A DNA stretch of 6,279 bases. It comes from JBGPYM01 sp041493205 (GTDB taxonomy: Bacteria > Bacteroidota > Ignavibacteria > UBA10030 > UBA6906). The position numbers were made by a program, and so were the translations under genes. Numbering within the stretch: position 1 is the stretch's first letter; each line of letters starts with the position of its first letter. Of the stretch, positions 1 to 5,182 are shown one piece after another. Under the pieces are notes generated by a model. It did not search any database, was not told the origin of the DNA, and saw only the letters and a program-made list of their open reading frames with translations. Location: the NCBI GenBank assembly GCA_041493205.1, contig JBGPYM010000193.1, positions 1 through 6,279 on the forward strand, read 5' to 3'.

Positions 1-1758
1 AACCGCGGGTACGACGAACGGGGCGGGCCCGACGAACGGATCTTCCTGGCGGGGCTGCTCGGGATATCCTTCATCTTCGCGGTCACACTGTTTGCCGAAG
101 GGCGGGGGTGGTCCCGCGCCCGCATCCTGGCCGCGCAGGCCGCCGGCGCGGCGATGCTGATCCTCTATGCCATCACGCTTCCGGCCGATGTCTTTATCCC
201 CCCGTTTATCCACCTCATTCGGTTCTGGGTGATCTTCATCGCCGCACATCTCCTTGTGGCATTTGCTCCCTTTGTCACACGGGGGGAAACGAACGGCTTC
301 TGGCAGTACAACAGGATATTGTTTCTCCGCGCACTGACCTCCGGGCTGTATGCCCTGGTCCTCTACGCGGGACTGGCGATCGCCCTCGCCGCGATCGATA
401 ATCTCTTCGACGTGCATGTCCCTTCCGAGAGGTATTTCGAACTCTTCTCCGTCATCGCCGGTCTCTTCATGACCTGGTTCTTCCTCTCCGGCGTTCCCGG
501 ACAGATCCGGCGGCTGGAGGAAGAGTCGCACTATCCGAAGGCCCTGAAAATCTTCACGCAGTACGTCCTGATTCCCCTGGTCGTCGTCTATCTCGTGATC
601 CTCTATGCCTACATGGCAAAAATCCTGATCACGTGGCAATGGCCGCAGGGATGGGTGGCAAATCTTGTCCTTGGATTCTCCATCGCCGGGATCTTCTCGC
701 TGCTGCTCGTGTATCCCGTTCAATCGCTGGCGGAAAATGTGTGGATCCGCACGTTCGCACGCTGGTTTCATGTCGCCCTCATTCCTCTCATCGGGCTCCT
801 CCTCCTCGCCGTGTGGCGCCGGGTCGGGGAATACGGGATGACCGAGAACCGGTACTTCGTCATCGTGCTCGGGCTGTGGCTGGCGGCGATGGTGGTCATG
901 GCTTTTGCCACCCGCGGGAAACACATCAAGGCGATCCCCCTCTCGCTCTGCCTCGTTGCAATTCTGGCATCCTGGGGGCCGTGGGGCGCCTTTGCGGTTT
1001 CTGAGAAAAGCCAGTACGGCCGGCTCACGCAGATTCTTGAACGGAATGGCATGCTCGCGGACGGAAGAGTCCACGCCCCGTCAGGGGAACTGGCGTTTGC
1101 AGACATCAAAGAGCTCAGCTCTATCATTACCTACATGCTCCGCGTGCACGACATCGGTGCGTTGCAGCCGCTGTTTGAAAAAGACCTTCGCGGGGTGGTG
1201 GCGGATTCCCTTGGCGGATGGAGAAGCGGATGGTACACGCAGGCGGCGCCGAAAGTTGTTCATCTGATGGGAGTTCAGTATGTGGAGGAGTGGCGGGTGG
1301 CAAGCGGGCTTACGTACTCCTTCGCGTCAACGCGCCGGAACGCAATGGATGTGCGCGGGTTTGATCTGTTCTTTCCGTTCGTAACAGTTGCCGGCCAGGA
1401 TCACCACATCATGATGTCGCCCGACAGCACTGAATACGTCTGCACGCTCGCCGACAGCGGAAGCACATTCCAGATCGCCCGCGGTGAGGCGTTGGTTGTC
1501 CGCATGTCGTTCCGGCCCATGCTCGATTCTCTCGTCCAGCGGTACGCCCGTACAAGCATGATGTTCACGGTCAACCCCGACGTGATGAGCCTCCGCGGCC
1601 GGGGAGAAGGGCTGTCGGCCGTCGTGTATGCACATTCCATTCAGGTTGAACGGCAGGGAGAAACCCTCCGGGCAAAATCGCTGGAGGCCGACATTTTCCT
1701 CAGCCGGTTCCCTGTCACGCCGCCGGCCGCACCCCGCTCCGCGAAGAAAGGCTTCTGA
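1..1758 (+). CDS. DUF4153-family polytopic membrane protein, 5' end cut by window
   Basis: The frame is open from the first base, so the gene starts upstream; 585 residues are visible. An ATG at 154 exists but lies inside hydrophobic sequence and is not a credible start. About ten hydrophobic segments can be seen, roughly at visible residues 14-33, 42-62, 71-92, 111-131, 146-163, 188-206, 217-239, 257-272, 284-302 and 311-333. A soluble C-terminal domain of about 250 residues follows (335-585). The stretch with FWQYNRILFLRAL, the AIDNLF segment and the FFLSGVPG segment match what I recall of the DUF4153 family (integral membrane proteins of unknown function, common in Bacteroidota). The last hydrophobic segment followed by SEKSQYGRL and a large polar domain also fits that family's layout. 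No catalytic motif is recognisable. The stop lies 32 bases before the next gene's preferred start, so the two are probably co-transcribed. The family call is from memory of motifs; the function is unknown. Confidence 0.8.
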   Translation, partial: NRGYDERGGPDERIFLAGLLGISFIFAVTLFAEGRGWSRARILAAQAAGAAMLILYAITLPADVFIPPFIHLIRFWVIFIAAHLLVAFAPFVTRGETNGFWQYNRILFLRALTSGLYALVLYAGLAIALAAIDNLFDVHVPSERYFELFSVIAGLFMTWFFLSGVPGQIRRLEEESHYPKALKIFTQYVLIPLVVVYLVILYAYMAKILITWQWPQGWVANLVLGFSIAGIFSLLLVYPVQSLAENVWIRTFARWFHVALIPLIGLLLLAVWRRVGEYGMTENRYFVIVLGLWLAAMVVMAFATRGKHIKAIPLSLCLVAILASWGPWGAFAVSEKSQYGRLTQILERNGMLADGRVHAPSGELAFADIKELSSIITYMLRVHDIGALQPLFEKDLRGVVADSLGGWRSGWYTQAAPKVVHLMGVQYVEEWRVASGLTYSFASTRRNAMDVRGFDLFFPFVTVAGQDHHIMMSPDSTEYVCTLADSGSTFQIARGEALVVRMSFRPMLDSLVQRYARTSMMFTVNPDVMSLRGRGEGLSAVVYAHSIQVERQGETLRAKSLEADIFLSRFPVTPPAAPRSAKKGF

Positions 1759-1775
1759 GAATGACGTCCACGTAT

Positions 1776-1786
1776 GAAGGGAGAAG
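1776..1786 (+). promoter_or_regulatory. Shine-Dalgarno site that decides the start of the secreted protein gene
   Basis: The sequence GAAGGGAGAAG has a purine-rich core (AAGGGAG, 1777-1783) that ends seven bases before the ATG at 1791. The upstream in-frame ATG at 1761 has no comparable site, only the end of the preceding gene. This favours 1791 as the start. Confidence 0.6.
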
Positions 1787-1790
1787 AATC

Positions 1791-2267
1791 ATGAACAACA
1801 TCGCTGCGCGTCCCCGTCCCGGCACCCTCGCCTGGTGCCTGTTGGCCCTTTTCTTCATCACTGTCGTGCCGGTGGCTGGGTTTTCACAGGAAACCCGCCC
1901 GCCGTCCGCCGACCGGCCGTACGTCGTGGAATACTACTACAAGGCCCGCTGGGGATACGCCGACGAGTTCATACGCCTGTTCAAAAAGAACCATTACCCG
2001 GTCCTGAAGAAACAGGTGGAGATGGGGAGAATCCTCAAGGTCAGCGGCGTGAAACCCCGACTGCATGCGACCGAGGATGGACGCTGGGACTACCGCGTGA
2101 CGATCGTCTTCAAAAACGTGATGATGACAAACGACGGGTTCGATGAAACGACGGTGACAAAAGCACTTTACCCCGACCAGGAGACGTTTCGGAAGGAGGA
2201 ACAACGCCGGTTCGAAATCCTTCTCGGTCACTGGGACGTTCCCATCGATGACGTCCCGCTGGAGTGA
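1791..2267 (+). CDS. Small secreted protein of unknown function
   Basis: The protein has 158 residues from the ATG at 1791. An in-frame ATG at 1761 would add ten residues, but it lacks a ribosome site and pushes the signal peptide inward. Residues 1-11 carry two Arg, residues 12-29 are hydrophobic (WCLLALFFITVVPVAG), and a signal peptidase I cleavage is plausible around residues 30-32. There is no lipobox. The mature part is about 125 residues and begins with a segment containing YVVEYYYKARWGYADEF. It is rich in Lys, Arg and aromatics and looks like alternating strand and helix. This is loosely reminiscent of dimeric alpha/beta-barrel (ferredoxin-like) proteins, but that is only an impression. 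No Cys remains in the mature part and no enzyme motif is visible. It directly follows the DUF4153 gene, which suggests a shared transcript. The function is unknown. Confidence 0.8.
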   Translation: MNNIAARPRPGTLAWCLLALFFITVVPVAGFSQETRPPSADRPYVVEYYYKARWGYADEFIRLFKKNHYPVLKKQVEMGRILKVSGVKPRLHATEDGRWDYRVTIVFKNVMMTNDGFDETTVTKALYPDQETFRKEEQRRFEILLGHWDVPIDDVPLE

Positions 2268-2268
2268 T

Positions 2269-2329
2269 TGTGGCAGGGGAACCACAGCCGGGGCATAAAC
2301 GTTTTAATATTCGTGGCGCTGATGCCACG
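2269..2329 (+). other. Two small hairpins downstream of the secreted protein gene
   Basis: TGTGG (2269-2273) can pair with CCACA (2282-2286), and CGTGGC (2312-2317) with GCCACG (2324-2329). The first arm of one can also pair with the second arm of the other, so alternative folds are possible. Neither stem is followed by a T-run, so a classical intrinsic terminator is not supported. They may simply mark the 3' end of the upstream transcript. Confidence 0.3.
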
Positions 2330-2371
2330 CCTGCCGGCGGAAATCACACATAAGGCAATGAAAGGGGAGAT

Positions 2372-2400
2372 TTGAGTTCTGGCACCCGATGTGATACAGT
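2372..2400 (+). promoter_or_regulatory. Weak sigma-70-like promoter candidate upstream of the lipoprotein gene
   Basis: TTGAGT (2372-2377) and TACAGT (2395-2400) are separated by 17 bases. Each matches four of six bases of the TTGACA/TATAAT consensus. The site would give a leader of roughly 40 bases before the ATG at 2446. The gap of 178 bases to the previous gene makes a separate promoter reasonable, but the match is poor. If the host uses the Bacteroidota-type sigma factor, this consensus may not apply. The rest of the gap holds nothing else I recognise. Confidence 0.2.
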
Positions 2401-2432
2401 GGGTCCAGACAATTTAGTGCAATCTTCAATCT

Positions 2433-2439
2433 GGGGGAG
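2433..2439 (+). promoter_or_regulatory. Shine-Dalgarno site of the lipoprotein gene
   Basis: GGGGGAG lies six bases before the ATG at 2446. It fixes the start, which is also the one that places a complete lipoprotein signal peptide at the N-terminus. Confidence 0.6.
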
Positions 2440-2445
2440 TGCTCC

Positions 2446-3282
2446 ATGATTCGAGAACGGAAAGCGGTACGAAGAGTCGGGCTCGGCGTTGCCGCCCTGG
2501 TGATCGGCCTGATCGGCGGCTGTTCCAAACAGGCGATGGGACCCGTTGCGCCCGAAACTTCGGGGGTGCAGGTGACTGCAACAGCATTGGTGTCGGGCAT
2601 CAATACTCCGCTGTCGCTCTACAGGATTTCCGGCGTGGACGCCGCGGATTCGATCAGGATCGACAGCGTCGTCGTGGTCGTCGCACGAATCAGGCTTCAT
2701 GCGAAGATCGATTCGGTGAGCGTGGACAGTACCGGCGAGGAGCATGAGAAAGGAGAGCGGGAAGACAACGACTCGTCCGTGACCCTGCGGGGTCCGTTTG
2801 TCGTTCGCGTGCGCGACACGTTCTCGGTCGATTTTGCAAGCCAGGTCGTTCCGGCGGGTGCCTATGACGGCGTTACCTTCCAGATCCACCGCCTGATGAG
2901 AGGTGAACGGCACGAAGACAGCGACGACCGGGGACATCCTGGATGGCACCAGGATGATTCTTCAGTGACAGGTTCCAGCATTGTCATCTGGGGACAGGCG
3001 TTGAAAGGCGGAGTCTGGACACCGTTCTCGCTGAACCTCGACCTTGAACTGACGGTCAAGATCCGGGGAGACTTCGTCATCCCGGTCGCGGTCAGTTCCG
3101 TGAATGTCGCGTTCAACTTCGATCTGGGAGCGTGGTTCAGGGATCCTCTGACCGGGGATTTCCTCGACCCGACGGACACATCGTCGCAGAACCGGGCGCT
3201 GATCGCGCGCGCAATCCGTCACGCCCTCGGCCTCACGCGGGGCGGGTGCGACCGGGACCATGACGGCCGGCCGGATCGTTAA
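2446..3282 (+). CDS. Outer-membrane-type lipoprotein, DUF4382-like
   Basis: The protein has 278 residues. The N-terminus has five Arg/Lys within residues 3-10, a hydrophobic core (11-23) and the lipobox I-G-G-C, with Cys26 as the lipidation site. Ser27 at position +2 would allow sorting to the outer membrane by E. coli rules. The body is beta-rich and contains the segment VVPAGAYDGVTFQIHRL (134-150). This resembles the pattern of DUF4382 and related Bacteroidota lipoproteins. The AWFRDPLTGDFLDPTD segment (229-244) is also of a type common in such proteins. Two strongly charged inserts stand out: residues 94-112 (EEHEKGEREDNDSS region) and 150-173 (five His with many Asp/Glu). The last eleven residues, CDRDHDGRPDR, fit the DxDxDGxxD pattern of EF-hand-like calcium loops seen in dockerin and thrombospondin type 3 repeats. 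The gene has its own Shine-Dalgarno site upstream and a strong terminator 30 bases after its stop, so it is probably monocistronic. The function is unknown; metal binding is an inference. Confidence 0.85.
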   Translation: MIRERKAVRRVGLGVAALVIGLIGGCSKQAMGPVAPETSGVQVTATALVSGINTPLSLYRISGVDAADSIRIDSVVVVVARIRLHAKIDSVSVDSTGEEHEKGEREDNDSSVTLRGPFVVRVRDTFSVDFASQVVPAGAYDGVTFQIHRLMRGERHEDSDDRGHPGWHQDDSSVTGSSIVIWGQALKGGVWTPFSLNLDLELTVKIRGDFVIPVAVSSVNVAFNFDLGAWFRDPLTGDFLDPTDTSSQNRALIARAIRHALGLTRGGCDRDHDGRPDR

Positions 3283-3312
3283 TCTCCTCCAAGTCGTTTT
3301 CCCAGTTGCACG

Positions 3313-3346
3313 GGCGCACGCTTTCATGGCGTGCGCCTTTGTTTTT
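3313..3346 (+). terminator. Strong intrinsic terminator after the lipoprotein gene
   Basis: GGCGCACGC (3313-3321) pairs perfectly with GCGTGCGCC (3329-3337) to form a nine-base-pair, mostly G/C stem. The loop is seven bases (TTTCATG). TTTGTTTTT follows directly (3338-3346). The hairpin starts 30 bases after the lipoprotein stop. It is oriented to end + strand transcription and separates that gene from the next unit. Confidence 0.93.
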
Positions 3347-3368
3347 CACCCCCGATATCGTAGATTTC
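3338..3368 (+). promoter_or_regulatory. Bacteroidota-type promoter candidate for the dinB-like operon
   Basis: TTTG (3338-3341) and TAGATTTC (3361-3368) are 19 bases apart. The known Bacteroidota housekeeping consensus is TTTG at -33 and TAnnTTTG at -7 with about 19-21 bases between, so this site misses only the last base. Transcription would start near 3374-3376, giving a leader of about 65 bases to the ATG at 3442. The upstream element lies within the T-tract of the preceding terminator. The call depends on the host belonging to a lineage that uses this promoter type, which is not proven here. Confidence 0.4.
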
Positions 3369-3441
3369 GATTCGTTGCCGTGGCGGCCCGATGGATCGCC
3401 CGCCCATGGGGTACCCGTTCCCTCCACAATCAGGTCCGATC

Positions 3442-3930
3442 ATGATTGACATCTCCTCCCGTCTCAAACAGACCATCGATGAAGCGCGCCCCCGCCTCCT
3501 CTCCATTACGGAACAGCGCGCCTCGGAAAAACCCGTTCCCGATAAGTGGTCCCTCAAGGAAATCCTGGGCCACCTCCTCGATTCCGCGACGAACAACCGG
3601 CAACGGTTCGTGAGGATGCAGGCACAGGCCGATATCGGAAAATTGACCTATGACCAGCTCCAGTGGGTCACGGTGCAGCACTATCAGTCGGAACCGTGGC
3701 AGGCGATCGTGGAGTTCTGGTACCTCTACAATGCCCATCTTGCGCACGTCATCGCGCATGTCGATCCGGGCGCTCTGGATCATCTCTGTGACATGGGGTA
3801 TGCGAAACCTGCGACGCTGAAATTCGTGATTGAGGATTACCTCCGGCACGTGGAACACCATCTGGGCCAGATATTCAGCGAAGCCGGTCCGAAGGACCGA
3901 AAGAAATGGGTCAGCCGCGACCCGGGATGA
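3442..3930 (+). CDS. DinB-like (DinB_2 / YfiT type) metal-dependent protein
   Basis: The protein has 162 residues from the ATG at 3442. An in-frame ATG at 3391 would add a Pro-rich, non-conserved extension of 17 residues and is less likely. DinB/YfiT proteins are four-helix bundles that bind a metal through three His. Many are thiol-dependent transferases or related enzymes, and most are uncharacterised. This family is unrelated to DNA polymerase IV despite the name. Visible signatures are KWSLKEILGHLLDSA (35-49), with H44 as the first ligand, and YLRHVEHHLGQI (133-144), with H136 and H140 as the usual H-x3-H pair. Position 44 and the C-terminal pair fit the family's geometry, and the length (about 160) is normal. 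No signal peptide is present, so it should be cytoplasmic. It is the first gene of a tightly packed run; the next gene begins within two bases of its stop. The substrate is unknown. Confidence 0.85.
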   Translation: MIDISSRLKQTIDEARPRLLSITEQRASEKPVPDKWSLKEILGHLLDSATNNRQRFVRMQAQADIGKLTYDQLQWVTVQHYQSEPWQAIVEFWYLYNAHLAHVIAHVDPGALDHLCDMGYAKPATLKFVIEDYLRHVEHHLGQIFSEAGPKDRKKWVSRDPG

Positions 3931-3932
3931 TC

Positions 3933-4670
3933 ATGATCGCAAATCTCCGGAGGATTGTGATGTCGATGATTGTTGCGGGCCTCGCTGCGGCCCCGGTATT
4001 CGCATTCGACCAGGACACGATCAGCACCACGCACGGTGATCTGATCCTGACTTTCATCGGTCATGGCTCACTCATGATGCGGTACGGGGGCCGGACCATC
4101 CACATTGATCCGTGGAGCCGCCTCGCGGACTATGCGACGCTTCCGAAAGCCGACTGTATCCTGCTGACCCATGAACACGGTGACCACTGCGATCTTCAGG
4201 CGCTGGAGAAGATCCGCACGGATTCCACAGTGCTCATCCTCACGAAGGCCTGTGCCGGGAAAGTGAAGGGAGGGACCGTGATGAACAACGGCGAACGCCG
4301 TGAGGTATTTGACTTCATCGTCGAAACGGTGCCCGCCTATAACCTTGTGCACATCCGTGAGGACGGTACTCCCTTCCATACGAAGGGCTCCGGCAACGGG
4401 TATGTGCTCACGTTCGGCCGTACTCGCGTGTACGTCGCAGGCGACACTGAAAACATCCCTGAAATGAAAGCCCTCGCAGATATTGCAATTGCATTTCTGC
4501 CGATGAACCTCCCGTATACTATGATTCCCGAAATGGTGGCGGATGCTGCCAGAGCCTTCAAGCCGAAAATCCTCTACCCCTATCACTACGGCTCAACCGA
4601 CCCGCAGAAACTCGTCGGACTGCTGAAAGACGTCAAAGAGATCGAAGTGAGGGTGCGAAAAATGGAATGA
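3933..4670 (+). CDS. Secreted metallo-beta-lactamase-fold hydrolase, UlaG-like
   Basis: The protein has 245 residues from the ATG at 3933. Residues 1-24 form a signal peptide: MIANLRR, a hydrophobic core, then V-F-A before Phe25, so an export role is likely. The metallo-hydrolase motifs are complete: GHGSLMM near the N-terminus, HIDPW (about 56-60), THEHGDH with H80, H82, D84 and H85, H149 in FHTKGSGNGYV, D171 in VAGDTE, and H218 in YPYHYG. This set and the order resemble the UlaG / Lactamase_B_3 branch, whose members hydrolyse lactones, phosphodiesters and other substrates. The specific substrate cannot be read from the sequence. Starts at 3927 and 3906 are also open. The ATG at 3960 has the best ribosome site, but a protein starting there would lose both Arg of the signal peptide. 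The gene begins two bases after the dinB-like stop, and its own end overlaps the exonuclease start in ATGA, so translational coupling is likely. Confidence 0.88.
   Translation: MIANLRRIVMSMIVAGLAAAPVFAFDQDTISTTHGDLILTFIGHGSLMMRYGGRTIHIDPWSRLADYATLPKADCILLTHEHGDHCDLQALEKIRTDSTVLILTKACAGKVKGGTVMNNGERREVFDFIVETVPAYNLVHIREDGTPFHTKGSGNGYVLTFGRTRVYVAGDTENIPEMKALADIAIAFLPMNLPYTMIPEMVADAARAFKPKILYPYHYGSTDPQKLVGLLKDVKEIEVRVRKME
3949..3954 (+). promoter_or_regulatory. Internal Shine-Dalgarno-like site that competes for the metallo-hydrolase start
   Basis: GGAGGA lies six bases before the in-frame ATG at 3960, much better than anything before 3927 or 3933. Starting there would give a 236-residue protein whose signal peptide has no positive charge. 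The site may be real, or it may be a chance product of the codons for the Arg-Arg pair (CGG AGG). Confidence 0.35.
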
Positions 4671-5176
4671 ACTTCCTCGCGATAGATTTCGAAACAGCCG
4701 ATTACGGGCCCGACAGCGCGTGCGCCGTCGGACTGGTCAGGGTTGAGGACGGGACTATTGTCGCCCGCGCCTCACACCTGATCCGGCCGCCGCGGGAGGA
4801 CTTCGTGTTCACATACCTCCATGGTATCTCCTGGGAGGATGTCAGGAAGGAGCCCACATTCAAGAAGCTCTGGCCGGCGATCCACCCGATGTTCCGCGGG
4901 GTGGATTTCCTTGCGGCACATAACGCCGGTTTCGACCGGGGTGTCCTGCGCGCGTGCTGCACTGCCGCGCGCATCGAATTCCCCGCAACGCCATTTCAAT
5001 GCTCGATGGTGATGGCCCGCAGGGTGTGGGGAATCCACCCCACACGATTGTCCGACGTCTGCAGGCGCCTGGACATCCCCCTCCGCCACCATGAAGCGGA
5101 CTCCGATGCGGAGGCATGCGCGATGATCATGGTCAAGGCCCTTGCCCGTCAGAGTGCCGCCAAAGCAAAGAGCTAA
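4667..5176 (+). CDS. Stand-alone DEDDh 3'-5' exonuclease, DnaQ/epsilon-like
   Basis: The protein has 169 residues and starts at the ATGA overlap with the preceding stop. It is a one-domain member of the DnaQ-like RNase T superfamily, whose members remove nucleotides from 3' ends with two metal ions. All exonuclease motifs are visible: Exo I AIDFETAD with D7 and E9, Exo II HNAGFD with D90, and Exo III HHEADSDAEA with H142 and D147 (H-x4-D, the DEDDh form). The segment FVFTYLHGIS (46-55) is typical of bacterial epsilon-like exonucleases. No polymerase, BRCT or UvrC/GIY-YIG part is attached. The short length fits the free-standing exonucleases often labelled 'DNA polymerase III subunit epsilon'. 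A role as proofreading subunit is not established by the sequence; repair or RNA processing is possible. No signal peptide is present. The next gene begins six bases after its stop. Confidence 0.9.
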   Translation: MNFLAIDFETADYGPDSACAVGLVRVEDGTIVARASHLIRPPREDFVFTYLHGISWEDVRKEPTFKKLWPAIHPMFRGVDFLAAHNAGFDRGVLRACCTAARIEFPATPFQCSMVMARRVWGIHPTRLSDVCRRLDIPLRHHEADSDAEACAMIMVKALARQSAAKAKS

Positions 5177-5182
5177 TTTCTC

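Noticed and set aside
1761..1790. Earlier ATG for the small secreted protein
   Set aside because: It is only two bases after the preceding stop with no Shine-Dalgarno site, whereas 1791 has a good one and gives a normal signal peptide.
2380..2394. TGGCAC followed by GTGAT, resembling a sigma-54 promoter
   Set aside because: The upstream half matches, but the downstream half lacks the TTGC core, and no activator gene is nearby.
2344..2949. Long minus-strand open frame of about 200 codons
   Set aside because: It lies across the lipoprotein gene and its leader. Its translation has no recognisable motif or sensible composition. The + strand frame has a lipobox, a ribosome site and a terminator.
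3391..3441. Earlier ATG for the dinB-like gene
   Set aside because: The extension is Pro-rich and unlike the family N-terminus. The start at 3442 puts the first metal-binding His at the usual position, 44.
3442..3930. Reading the DinB-like gene as DNA polymerase IV or as part of a repair system with the exonuclease
   Set aside because: The His triad and the 162-residue length identify the DinB/YfiT helical-bundle family, which is not a polymerase. Adjacency to a DnaQ-like gene alone does not show a repair role.
3949..5176. A defence island built from a nuclease and a metallo-hydrolase
   Set aside because: The nuclease is a common housekeeping DnaQ-like type and the hydrolase carries a signal peptide. 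No sensor, cyclase, helicase or toxin-antitoxin partner is present, and a citric acid cycle gene follows directly.
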